The notes beneath the pieces were generated by a model that was not told where the DNA came from, did not search any database, and was given only the letters and a program-made list of their open reading frames with translations. Of a stretch of DNA of 51,037 bases, positions 27,401 through 30,275 are shown one piece after another. The DNA is from Candidatus Ruminimicrobiellum bubulum (GTDB taxonomy: Bacteria; Elusimicrobiota; Endomicrobiia; Endomicrobiales; Endomicrobiaceae). How positions within the stretch are numbered: position 1 is the first letter of the stretch; each line of letters starts with the position of its first letter. A program made the position numbers and the translations under genes. The stretch covers positions 1 through 51,037 of the forward strand of contig JAGCCP010000003.1 of assembly GCA_017651625.1 (NCBI GenBank). The letters run 5' to 3'.

Positions 27401-29629
27401 AACCGGATCTCTAAATATCTGCAACACTATAAGTTTTTTGTTTGCTATTGCGTCTTCTAACGAATCTATAAAATTTTGATAATCTTTGTTTATATCTTCG
27501 AGATATATGTATGCACTTTCGGTTGCACCGGTATCTTCATATAAATCTTGTATATCTTGTTCGACTTCCCCATACTGTGCCGAAACTTTAAACAAAGCTT
27601 TTTGTAAACTCGGCAACATTCTTGAATAAATTTCGGCAGGTACTCCTCTTAAATCTTTCCCTTTTAGATCAGGATTGTTTTCTATATCAAAAATCATACC
27701 TTCACTGAAATATATTCCTTGTTTTACCAATTGTTCAGCAAGATTTAACATTATTTCGTCGGTTTTCGGCATTAACAATCCTCTTAAGCCTTCTTGCGGA
27801 ATAACATCCGATAATTGATCTACAGATGTTTCTATTACATTCTTAGCTTCAGTTTTAGTCTTTATATCCAAGTCTGTTTCTTCTTGTAACAAACTTAAAT
27901 CTACTTTTTTACCTAAAACTTTTTCCAATGTTTCCGTATTGTCGCCAACTAAATCCTTAACTATCGACAACAATAATTTTTGTTTATCAACATCAGATAT
28001 ACAAGATGCAATTGTATATGATAATGCTTGAGATTTTACCTTGCTTTGTAATCCTATAAGTTCAATATACTTATCGTTTGCCTGTTTTATGTCTTCATAT
28101 ATTTTCGGAGTTATTACTATTGTATTCACATCGTTTTTAGCTAATATATTCTCTAACTCGGTACTATGGAAACCTCCTGTTACGGCTATTATGACTTCTT
28201 TCGAATCTTTTAATATTTCTTCATCTTGTCTTATTTGATTACTTGAAATTAAATTTATTTGTTCATCTTTTAATAAATTTTTTACGAATATATTGTTTCT
28301 TTGGTCATTTATATCGTAATATTTATTTATCTCTTCAAAATCACATTCTATTTCTTTTATTCTATCCACGGCAGCATATTTGGCATAAATCTGTCTGAAA
28401 GTATCATAATTCTTTTCAAAATATTTCCAACTTGCATCGGTTAACTTATATTCCAAATAATCTTTGAAATATTTATTAAAATCCGATATAAAAGTTATTT
28501 CATATTCATCATTGTTATAAGAAAGTGCTTTTCTTATCTCTAATATTAATTCACTTTCTTCTTGAACAAGATCTATAGGATTGAGTTTTTTTGTTATGTA
28601 GTTTGTTTTGAGAAAATTATTTAATGATTTATATTTTTCTAAATTTATACCTTCTTTATCACTCAACAATGTTACTAATTCCAAAACTTTTTGGCTGTTG
28701 CTTAAATTTTCTGTTTCTTTCAGAAATTTTGTATATACAGCATACGGCAATTTATTTTTTAATTCGTTCACTACTATTTGTAACTGTTGAGTCACTTCTT
28801 TTAAGTTAATATCTTTTGAAACTTTTCTTAATGTTACGAAATTAGAGATGTTCGGATATTTTTCTAATTTTATTGCGGTAATATTATTATATCTGCTCGG
28901 ATTAGCATTTATATCTTTAACATATTTCAACATTTGTTTATAGAATGTTTTACTGTCTATCTTGTTCGTCGAATAATCTTCTATACTTTTACTAAATCTT
29001 TTGTTCCTGTTATTTACATATATGTTTTCCAATATATCTATTTCGTTCTCTACTTTCTTTATTATATCCTCATATCTTGCTTGATTTTCTATAATCCATG
29101 ATAATCTTCTTACGTTATCTTTATGTATCTGTTCTTCATCTATACCCTTTAATTCTACATTGTTATTTTTACTTGTTAATTTATAATACTCGCTTCCAGT
29201 AAGTATACCTTCGTTTAATAATTTTTCTATAACTTGTTTTCTTATATTTTCATCTTTTACGGAATTTAACCAACTTATGTCGATATCTCCGTATCCGCCT
29301 TCAACATAAATTTTATTCAGGTTATATTTTTCTGCGATTTCCGCAATTATTTTAGATATATTTCTTTGTGTTTGAGGGTGACAATGCAAATCTTGTATAT
29401 TTATTACCGTTATATTGCTGTTATTATCTTTACTTGATGTTATTTTCCCGTATTCATTACTTATACAGTCTGTTCTGTTAAAAACATCTTCATATTTTTG
29501 GTTAGAATTTTCTACCATAGAAATTGCATACAGATTTGCACCCAATGTCGATATCATAAAACAGGCAGCCGTAAAAACAGCACAGATTTTTATTGAATTA
29601 AATCTTCCCCTCAAAAATTTTATTATCAT
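9425..29629 (-). CDS. giant multidomain protein with duplicated CPBP-dikinase modules
   Basis: One uninterrupted frame of 6734 codons. I chose the ATG at 29629, which has CGGAG seven bases upstream and gives a signal/anchor (FLRGRFNSIKI then a hydrophobic run to LGANLYA); an ATG at 29659 lies inside a terminator hairpin. Domains in order: EreA/ChaN-like (65-510), GHKL-like (720-890), CPBP membrane protease 1 (925-1065), helical repeats, unknown conserved blocks, phosphohistidine domain (His2083), ATP-grasp (2260-2550), caspase-like (His2825, Cys2868), CPBP 2 (3040-3185), helical repeats, the same conserved blocks, phosphohistidine (His4306), ATP-grasp (4480-4775), acidic/Lys-rich hinge, PD-(D/E)XK-like (5068-5080), GHKL-like 2, decayed CPBP 3, LMW phosphatase (Cys6040) and a C-terminal 570 residues I do not recognise. 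The function is unknown. Giant ORFs are reported from Omnitrophota and related phyla; this arrangement is read here from motifs only. Confidence 0.9.
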   Translation of the reverse strand: MIIKFLRGRFNSIKICAVFTAACFMISTLGANLYAISMVENSNQKYEDVFNRTDCISNEYGKITSSKDNNSNITVINIQDLHCHPQTQRNISKIIAEIAEKYNLNKIYVEGGYGDIDISWLNSVKDENIRKQVIEKLLNEGILTGSEYYKLTSKNNNVELKGIDEEQIHKDNVRRLSWIIENQARYEDIIKKVENEIDILENIYVNNRNKRFSKSIEDYSTNKIDSKTFYKQMLKYVKDINANPSRYNNITAIKLEKYPNISNFVTLRKVSKDINLKEVTQQLQIVVNELKNKLPYAVYTKFLKETENLSNSQKVLELVTLLSDKEGINLEKYKSLNNFLKTNYITKKLNPIDLVQEESELILEIRKALSYNNDEYEITFISDFNKYFKDYLEYKLTDASWKYFEKNYDTFRQIYAKYAAVDRIKEIECDFEEINKYYDINDQRNNIFVKNLLKDEQINLISSNQIRQDEEILKDSKEVIIAVTGGFHSTELENILAKNDVNTIVITPKIYEDIKQANDKYIELIGLQSKVKSQALSYTIASCISDVDKQKLLLSIVKDLVGDNTETLEKVLGKKVDLSLLQEETDLDIKTKTEAKNVIETSVDQLSDVIPQEGLRGLLMPKTDEIMLNLAEQLVKQGIYFSEGMIFDIENNPDLKGKDLRGVPAEIYSRMLPSLQKALFKVSAQYGEVEQDIQDLYEDTGATESAYIYLEDINKDYQNFIDSLEDAIANKKLIVLQIFRDPVDIASLDREEQQKLYHVIRDMFFKIYTDKPLNKNNFVSLPENADYLDYDIHFFLLEILENSFMHGNTGLDKPIFVYMDKDEENEIKTLRIYNRNNPIDESGQMRIIRMKLALLGGRHKSNVLMNQNPYRTFEVDDNFKGKFYRVSSDKKTSYDEQAASWLRSNRKIIEYFSIFAPLSDRNMFFKTLSKIPHIWEELVFRTLPVCLSLVPGMSAISALIFFVFQIQFVRAHNISSWIEQNNLDWSTIDILKATLFNIFPEGQKEKFKEFAEETETINQTRQRYLPTILLVVPYLLYFVLMPKISVVIIASTIVGMFVHKFLNMILKNKMSIFGESINYEQINNLDFKDKNVLQDIKTLLSQHQYNAKLSSTVVEKVDFSDEDQFNLLYDLQLINDDILNQIVSKSDLKNIKHLNLILQSALKAGYLLSFQSLFSKLVSEMNFDDKDTLKILSDFLSSKTNMLSDTNIMLIIQNLDLNNNEHIKLLEILSKQNSSNTDTIFNYLVEQNIDLNDARYNIVFKILIDVIVSKYDSYRNAEKYFETNILKLPANTYQGKYALTKLIDLIHNRLIAHQNKYLKIVNGHVVLRVNENGTDPIFENIYNFTQDLALKQDLFDSELKANFDKLSRDVEFCEKMESKTPRMIYSRRKKVVDSSEDNVTLEEFGKEKGLTVIKQTPNVFFDSRRYSFTGVLNFLSGRGLKPIQHNPTYIMTKDTVDTENLDGIIKKFDEYMKLLDENLYILSKFAQVNNFSSQFDDVVQHIYTMIDCLEQINIHNVGYFRAALKDILDKVKTGQTTIEDQKKLIEYESEGKFADGITTINTLVNRIHQQANFSFLTETMGSIGNYTQAGHNILISKNNNLMSAYNLSSEKLNPQIIALLSDLAENPDFSTNTDTPIFIKDNIFLWVAKLGAHSVRILIDFNEESKSILVDFHEGAIDDGSTIRIKMLTDILESKGFRVTQSLQDFESRRLPVGIVARLDKDTGLSKDTDFNNLAKQAVILFNNAASLNNLIHSDFQIKQNVNVAKQAIMDIYSRYYALSFIRGNFVRTTFNSRKNLNRILKSLDLPLIPRKEKGFWTFLKVGSFRLGFIKTYGQNTIDEYINKPIEQAFATGYLRINEKGKLERNKEYNPIADMTAKVKKILESESGNKIEIEMLNQGAIISQLSEQDMNFRTVGQIGDYVVKTGYMKLNNGRLNENTKGEFLAITTLTDKNGIIRYTSGELVGYPETMNNKSGRINLNLQQLEQILITEGYEVVYPEELTSLEILNYRTKLSEEITGNISPIAYGTIISLPEKQKNTIFARMYKKRNAFGIYVDNYASPENVTEASKYDLSLFTGGSYSSHAGIVLREYKKTAMIVNNSQMTDGKMKIKFYQPKGKVIRDGNLETLEMEEREIELEPNDIVLIDTQNSKITLFEGKLFKKGRTGNILFELQKYIDKQDADKVKEFINRYKKSSMIDRIIEYIYYQSADNSWLEDLLDVTETYNKEPSVITPRIIVKKVLQITDFIKHTGINSVYRFGEKQSLDSSIVGTKSANQSKLFLLLEQLKKETGIKNVAVPDGVVIGFDILEKLLGEKYVELYEELKATVEDEFYTEEEKFINVQDIMSELRIVVENLSEEEIAEYIGKENLELFRSKKVIVRSSGVGEDSQEYSAAGIAESYGSIQYENINKAVKDTLLSFFSRRAAEYMSKSSSVIKPAVLIEEWIDADKAGIMMSEDNDGNRIIQVINGQGEDIVSGRITPYTFTIDIQNGAKIDGDYTNTKTLTKEKLEQLTKIMEWLEQVEGMPVDIEFLIKDDIIYIVQVRPITTLKRQTSIQQGKVLPRGSYADEKVLTDTNLSLKQKNKILSDISTISKIFKEYNYDEKEIEPLIKDFVSVEMRTLKADKENYNVNFVEFIKTKEDLIQMTSLMREILKLKIGRIETENDMLGLRIFFNNTFNIVIDKHLQDFFNEKTTTIQKYYMALSISRFISGIIDTNKMNYNSTVFDYIVRIATEIYISALEEQKDRTVFDRNTRVISLASVSSYDQSFEEAGLKKLLEILNMSDSDKVSLINSDIVPAIEAKKEFLRQISELKSEETVFISFDGHGFEDSLSVGFDSDISSSELAKALIQAYNNGMDLNKITINLSSCYSWYFANNVYDHLNKEFDKLERQGKVVNRQFPTIWASAGHETLYGYSTYYRENGQLTVMSNEWNGLISSIADKNPDKITINDIFSAMATVGYSNPTLFVYSDFIKRLIEEGTEQISEIADIEDISKGKETFKEKVNRLLYPNREWKNHISFFELSIFEPLKDFNPFFKFLNKTAPIWEEIFFKALPMSLTLLPFMSMFVSPVLLILFAILQVQFVKAHNVTLWIKQNMSQQDGFKWTTLDILKATLFNVFPSEELKRDFDFEQKINYDEETHSRILPTILLSVPYVYSILFSSNIFGFVLSFVVGMLLHTSFDFYSLFNRIFEEEREENAFWAKLASRENKDIPTIAQYLSERDNIDLKEDQEQEKLAEILDENILSAKEATDFVNKIDLNDINQSLYLINIFAEQMKLATDNRRTIINTLIQKADFNNPNQLSFIRNLLLDEHSFGINIETAFMLVEKLDFHNENHIKILTDFLKAKTYNRSFQDIRLNNKIIEKIDVNDFKQLSLLELFSDVMDNELSKLISQFDFKENDKKHLEKFLMELSRFSVLHKKQSLEALLPNLNLQDSLEFKMFANIVEKEDYLNPVAVGMIFDKLNLKNEQHIKLVKNIINKSNVGLGILDSLIKYVDINSDLLKTISHNIFANNTRDSHLVLYGKIREKIKELNTIDESDKEKYEKAKYITQLLSNELILDMQQLLTDIQNNNIRANKDKMIVLLLSPQEFESILENIDLLSEYESILFESKQIVDNFTALKEQVSYFKKMRAGEITIQDFATKYNFDLSKQSPNVYFDSDRYSFSKILRLIPSKILRHKINSLEPTYFMSRNEIEKQGLKDVLRKFDSYMKLLDENMYVLNKFTNVTAFDSQFEDVVTHINQMISCLSSFNSSDASYFKRVLNDILDDIREGRTNITEQKSFSTGRGKYVGDITTIHRLINRIHQQANMDFVKNIRSTASLSMSKVQNVFVTKDDRTIKAYNLSENEIHPNIKKLLILLAENPDFSTYDNSQIFIKDNIFLWNGLLGDHSARVLIDFNRENENIFIDFTEAEKTPQSRSRILTLRRILSNFGFLTNLYNGEYNLVSNVSKDFGLTGDTDICEMAQKAMILLSNAASLYRENIPIQVIETASMGIMDLYRKCFFVSTDNNIVQTRVNDVKFFNKILNYLQLPTVPQSEPSMLSKIKAGFLFKRKVRTLGQNTIDEYINKPVEQSFAIGYLKLNEKGELERNYKYDPISMMKENLESILDKEPGQIEETDMLNQGAIISQIPERDLQFRTIGQIGGYVVKTGYMKLTDGRLGSKNKGEFLAVTTLTDKNGIIRYSSSELVGFPSSINTKTGRIGLNFKQLKSILENEDYVINVVENFTSGELLTYRNRLKESIAKTTTPTAYGTIISSSKELKSAIGTVNAEADNGGLFIDKYASPENVTDAVQYDMSLFTGGSYSSHAGIVLREYGKTAMIVNDSRIVDGKMRIKIYQPKGETNKGGILESRELQESEIELQPNDIVLIDTQNNKMMLFESKLFKKGKVGNILFELQEYIDNQDAEKVKEFINRYKNSTVIDKIIEYIYYQSADNSWINDILYDYNEQGLNVVLSSNKIQRIIDQIELKFNWFLPHSGSSNVYRFGEKESLDISKVGTKSANQSKLYLAVEQLKRETGIDNVRIPNGIAIEYTILEDLLGEEYKTLYSQFESIVKNKNNTEQDLQKLDEIVSQIIDLINGISNSRIKEYIGKKNLKSLKNKLSIVRSSGVGEDGKSYSAAGIAESYGEVEVEYIPRAIRDVLSSFFSQRAIDYMMNSGNIIKPAVLIEEWVESDKAGIIMSENSEGNGIIQVVNGTGEDIVSGRKTPYSFVIDLESGEKIDGNYTGKETLTSDMVLKLTKIMQWLERVEGVPVDIEFLIKDDIIYIVQVRPVTTLDNNSELEVIQEEQITDDSQSETETTSGSISDEEYVSQIEVIEGDNVVKETDEDVDVDVDEEDDGYPKAKTSSKKIKSSKSKKKNKKEKKKASKSKKTTSGSSTNTHVNNKDIRQPKGYSLDDIIKSFTKLAQSKDSFDSSLEINQQQIKDVLLRSGLSKEQVEGIDFSKELPDYVVSLLKNKNSQITGTTIDPKKSLMENLKEHPILFAMAIETFMRVYDKALGPNATLGDLLSYIEQRYSKRLYEATCTDLRGYFGEIYLINTLVAGIIPDKRAGPIIIRPELPSDNTGRGFDIYDINRVKIQVKTGGSEIVHHHFSRYWFPSSRDMEDGMIAIPVITTKNIKNNSFPRDDRVQGMDVTTETVTKFSHEFISALHGIAFKRRDPSIKNLKLTDLIDNFKGFDTENPMSVDDLMELLDKNQRTAKSKKAKTKVKVIPVNQIIESSKVGINTKILGNQDIVVNINSEQTHVLYVVGDQILLNEEGKKEISKDEYSLYGIESVNYDENGDVFGIVFKDGVTISNLAFDGTPKGSQENNVNFSDQEIKDINADTGTEGFVDVYLDDDVDRICHLIKNAALNKKLIVFHFFKEGFKTSDLTPSQLLDIYKKISVLISNRFQVSDIFKSSVDYSQYTDYGIDFFLEEILKNALLRGSLGKVEQPVALYLKLDTNENIRDFSVYNKPKSEELELDKDKETLAISAHLMINGDSKSTEIMTLNPIREYDFNEEYNVGESKFRKADVTLREKVDMELYHLEQDYKKSEKNVSITDVALQSDSTVKELYRLGFEKYKKEYLKETGKTEKELTFEDMAIIDEKASNYRYTLKGLLKGVKIERYSFFSKKFLSGHSKLSVSMGLTVTALRMMALGIGLISMGVTSSALYDNISFISKFVFMSPLIITIITSTIGIVSTVVSGAVIHFLWNFFAVLTNNKDYLLQMDNVDSMMDTSEKVKLFYNPLSDILKPINLSKEIKDSEIPSDFVEQARLNGAQFISIYDLVKYLGKLKRKDFRNNEGIEKYRGPSGYIHFMHRQSFENEMKFVENSFGFALGLSYVPIFDGSKRKVNLVRGICERNDLVSWERGYEYFYGKEYSAKRTEEYMDEVRALTLEYNKKIVFFLPRNLLSHDYSFKTREELEYIQQHPELWEHVVFVFGTYDCLNIQSRDVFNKYFTDDGSIEDETRFLSTMKRLLSNPNHFMMKKNNLVTKLESKGLIKFFKNTFSLSFDGMVKTVEVLRELEYSKKQNSTENTDAVSKLRSDIEENNRRQVCFICTANINRSAVSHLLFEDRLSKLGVDNISVVSAGLLPMSEKSTDAMLTLGEDYKKILEYFDVDPDLIESFRSEEFSKKHADSNYFIVVSQKHKNVLMERYNINPDKIILYSDLDPEFKEDALPDPQKLKISKADMVKLVSSIFDNSLFNIVSVLRLDKIATAVMRIKSKIAQRVAVNYKDVKSTDIEQLVDILERAAEPSEQSNLIDIYIIEDIEQLKDKYELINTGIKVDGVSIYKIKVGRTLVYGAKGIPRLKTAKAIHETEQIKEEAKSILSITGEIETDGIIVRNGEGIGLNEGLLEIGAMELYGKTEQEEKDFMLSCLEINRAMGIMFGQKTIIGLESMGETELDKLKTALEKGRMRKVITESQFKKLNLSVEYISDLRQNGIEIYLDKIDRTNEDVQDYEAMGISGEIIRDENGIRIKDYGVGDEIEIKEILTNPDSIEREIITSDKPLMIGVDVLIEHFVKQRNIKTVQREFAALFLGKIKMNFKLGELTSEDMERIIYNIDYNKIPELNLSEPLQEYRKEDIQIKLNSLLMNIDENSEIGIILNTIRRSKNLKEGPLTEIIKERILAKTALSKQNKEFGLKDKNLEKLLGHMLMLQLDNSDKNGTNFMYKSRDDKEEREMSGTKEDIVGKIMAERKIVDSEKSARRDVAINTIIEIILIYGDDYKNKQVTLEKKDDLITGCRAMLAAA
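11140..11530 (-). other. giant-protein domain: low-molecular-weight tyrosine phosphatase
   Basis: The P-loop CTANINRS matches C-x5-R-S with Cys6040 and Arg6046, followed by the usual helix. VVSAGLLP and the acid loop LPDP near residue 6162 complete the family pattern. All three catalytic groups are present, so it could be an active phosphotyrosine (or phosphoarginine) phosphatase. Confidence 0.8.
12540..12800 (-). other. giant-protein domain: degenerate third CPBP-like membrane segment
   Basis: Hydrophobic segments end in VIHFLWNFF, which matches the CPBP motif 3 (H-x3-N). The EE-x3-R and F-x3-H motifs of the two earlier copies are absent. It is preceded by a GHKL-like domain, as in copy 1, so it probably descends from the same block. 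Confidence 0.5.
13080..13440 (-). other. giant-protein domain: second GHKL-like domain, decayed
   Basis: FFLEEILKNALLRGSLGK parallels FFLLEILENSFMHGNTGL at 27200-27255. The downstream LNPIREYDF parallels QNPYRTFEV. The HG of the N-box has become RG, so ATP binding is doubtful. Confidence 0.5.
14150..14660 (-). other. giant-protein domain: PD-(D/E)XK nuclease-like
   Basis: YFGEIYLIN (Glu near 5019), GFDIYD (Asp5068) and IQVKTGG (Gln5078, Lys5080) follow the pattern of restriction-endonuclease folds that use Q-x-K in place of E-x-K. No other copy occurs in the protein. The nuclease assignment is by motif only. Confidence 0.5.
14990..15300 (-). other. giant-protein hinge: acidic then lysine-rich low-complexity
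   Basis: A Glu/Asp/Ser/Thr-rich run with alternating Asp-Val is followed by a Lys/Ser-rich run, about 100 residues in all. It separates the duplicated dikinase half from the C-terminal nuclease/phosphatase half and is likely disordered. Confidence 0.8.
15310..16190 (-). other. giant-protein domain: PPDK-type ATP-grasp, copy 2
   Basis: KVGTKSANQSKL, IVRSSGVGEDGKSYSAAG, ESYG, PAVLIEEW, GEDIVSG and PVDIEFLIKDDIIYIVQVRP follow the order of the PEP/pyruvate-binding (PPDK_N) family. They match copy 1 at 21985-22860 residue for residue over most motifs. Confidence 0.85.
16460..16805 (-). other. giant-protein domain: phosphohistidine swivel, copy 2
   Basis: YASPENVTDA then LFTGGSYSSHAGIVLREYG, where His4306 is the phosphorylated histidine by comparison with PEP-utilising enzymes (GG-x2-SH-x2-I/L-x-R). 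It lies N-terminal to the ATP-grasp domain, the order of glucan, water dikinases rather than that of PEP synthase. Confidence 0.85.
19080..20020 (-). other. giant-protein region: helical repeats, copy 2
   Basis: About 8 repeats of roughly 35-40 residues share a core like (I/L)D(L/F)N(N/D)..H(I/L)K(I/L)L..(L/F)L. They look like HEAT- or LRV-type alpha-solenoid repeats. A shorter set occurs at 25780-26400 after the first CPBP domain. Confidence 0.6.
20070..20520 (-). other. giant-protein domain: CPBP membrane protease, copy 2
   Basis: IWEEIFFKALP (EE-x3-K in place of R), FVKAHN (F-x3-H) and LLHTSFD (H-x3-D) within hydrophobic helices are the three CPBP/Rce1 motifs. The Arg to Lys change in motif 1 separates it from copy 1. 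Confidence 0.75.
20760..21380 (-). other. giant-protein domain: caspase-like (clan CD) peptidase
   Basis: VFISFDGHGF gives the catalytic His-Gly (His2825) after a hydrophobic strand. ITINLSSCYSW gives Cys2868 after the next strand, 43 residues on, the usual caspase/CHAT-type spacing. The domain is present once and lies between the two CPBP-dikinase modules. Confidence 0.65.
21985..22860 (-). other. giant-protein domain: PPDK-type ATP-grasp, copy 1
   Basis: IVGTKSANQSKLF, VIVRSSGVGEDSQEYSAAG, PAVLIEEWIDADKAGIMMSE, GEDIVSG and FLIKDDIIYIVQVRP are the PPDK_N motifs, including the arginine of VRSS and the final E/QVRP metal and phosphate contacts. Confidence 0.85.
23130..23475 (-). other. giant-protein domain: phosphohistidine swivel, copy 1
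   Basis: NYASPENVTEA then LFTGGSYSSHAGIVLREYK with the acceptor His2083 (codon 23381-23383). The following lysine-rich stretch through LFKKG and the YYQSADNSW segment are also nearly the same in copy 2. Confidence 0.85.
23640..23960 (-). other. giant-protein conserved block of unknown fold, copy 1
   Basis: LNQGAIISQ, RTVGQIGDYVVKTGYMKL, GEFLAITTLTDKNGIIRY and SGELVGYP form a beta-rich segment before the swivel domain. The same block recurs at about 16960-17290 (copy 2). I do not recognise the family. Its place fits a substrate-recognition domain. Confidence 0.6.
25780..26400 (-). other. giant-protein region: helical repeats, copy 1
   Basis: About 5 repeats of roughly 37 residues with cores such as NLDLNNNEHIKLLEIL and EMNFDDKDTLKILSDFL, directly after CPBP copy 1. 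They match the longer repeat set after CPBP copy 2. Confidence 0.6.
26430..26850 (-). other. giant-protein domain: CPBP membrane protease, copy 1
   Basis: IWEELVFRTLP (EE-x3-R, near 935), FVRAHN (F-x3-H, near 968) and FVHKFLN (H-x3-N, near 1058) lie within predicted membrane helices. All three Rce1/Abi protease motifs are intact. Confidence 0.8.
26960..27480 (-). other. giant-protein domain: GHKL-ATPase-like, copy 1
   Basis: FFLLEILENSFMHGN resembles the N-box of the histidine-kinase/RsbW ATPase fold (E-x3-N-S/A-x2-HG). A clear D-x-G-x-G box is not seen, so nucleotide binding is uncertain. Confidence 0.45.
28090..29450 (-). other. giant-protein domain: EreA/ChaN-like
   Basis: VINIQDLHCHPQTQ near residue 83, IYVEGGYGD about 30 residues later and VTGGFHSTEL near 485 follow the His/Glu/GGFH pattern of the erythromycin esterase/ChaN/TIKI-type superfamily. 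A helical insert lies between. Hydrolase activity is possible but unproven. Confidence 0.5.
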
Positions 29630-29651
29630 TTTTTTCTCCGTAGCAAATAAA

Positions 29652-29690
29652 AAAGACATACATCATTTTTACATGATGTATGCCTTTTTA
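29652..29690. terminator. bidirectional hairpin terminator before the giant gene
   Basis: CATACATCAT (29657-29666) pairs with ATGATGTATG (29673-29682) around a 6-nt loop, with a T-run on both strands. The small membrane protein gene stops inside the loop (TAA at 29669-29671). On the minus strand only 27 nt separate the stem from the giant-gene ATG, so any giant-gene promoter lies upstream, within the small gene, or the hairpin acts as an attenuator. Confidence 0.7.
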
Positions 29691-30142
29691 TATCGTTGAT
29701 AGATAACTATTTTACCAAAGGTAAATAGTAATCCCAAATATTTTAATATAAACAAGAATACAAACCCAAAGAAAAACAGCCTCAGTTTGGCATTACCCTC
29801 GACAGAAATCGATTTTAATACCGACACTGCTAATACAAGTTTAACATAATTGAAAAAATTGTCCGTATATATTCTTCTATCCGTTTTATCTATATCGAAA
29901 AACATTTTATTGTTTTGTGTCGGTGCCAATAAAATCTCTACATCTTTTGCAATATTATTGCATACCGTTTTTACTACATTTTTCGCATGATAGAACAAAT
30001 CACACTCTATTTCTATAATTTCAGAAATAGATGTCTTATTTCCCATCTCCGAACAAAATTTATCAAATAAATTTATAAAAGATAAATCTATCGTCGAGAA
30101 AAGAATAAAAAATGATAAAGCACATTTTAAAATACTTTTCAT
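29669..30142 (-). CDS. small membrane protein, unknown function
   Basis: A protein of 157 aa. An N-terminal signal-like segment (MKSILKCALSFFILFS) is followed by a soluble middle and two hydrophobic stretches (VKLVLAVSVL and LFFFGFVFLFILKYLGLLF), ending Lys-rich. I chose the ATG at 30142. It lies only 8 bp after a near-consensus -10 box, so its message is probably leaderless; a GTG six codons upstream overlaps the -10 box and cannot be used from that promoter. The gene lies directly upstream of the giant gene in the same direction, so a partner role is possible. No family is recognised. Confidence 0.65.
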   Translation of the reverse strand: MKSILKCALSFFILFSTIDLSFINLFDKFCSEMGNKTSISEIIEIECDLFYHAKNVVKTVCNNIAKDVEILLAPTQNNKMFFDIDKTDRRIYTDNFFNYVKLVLAVSVLKSISVEGNAKLRLFFFGFVFLFILKYLGLLFTFGKIVIYQRYKKAYIM

Positions 30143-30150
30143 ACATTTTA

Positions 30151-30179
30151 AGTATAGCACTTGAAAGCATTTTTATCAA
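30151..30179 (-). promoter_or_regulatory. sigma70-type promoter of the small membrane protein
   Basis: TTGATA (30174-30179), 17 bp, TATACT (30151-30156) on the minus strand. The predicted transcription start falls at or just before the ATG at 30142. It may also drive the giant gene by read-through. Confidence 0.75.
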
Positions 30180-30216
30180 TATTTTTTATTGATTTTTCAC
30201 ATATTTTTTTCAAAAT

Positions 30217-30256
30217 AAAAAAGCACCCTTTTTTTGGTAAAAAAGAGTGCTTTATT
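30217..30256 (-). terminator. terminator of pyrG
   Basis: AAAGCAC and GTGCTTT pair around an inner T/A stem. On the minus strand the hairpin is followed by TTTTTTATTTTG. It starts 20 bp after the pyrG stop. Confidence 0.85.
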
Positions 30257-30275
30257 GAGTTTTATTATAAAAATT

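Noticed and set aside
29685-29725. Possible giant-gene promoter (TTGGTA, 18 bp, GATATA, minus strand)
   Set aside because: Poor match to consensus, and it would place the terminator hairpin inside the leader. Noted only as a possibility.
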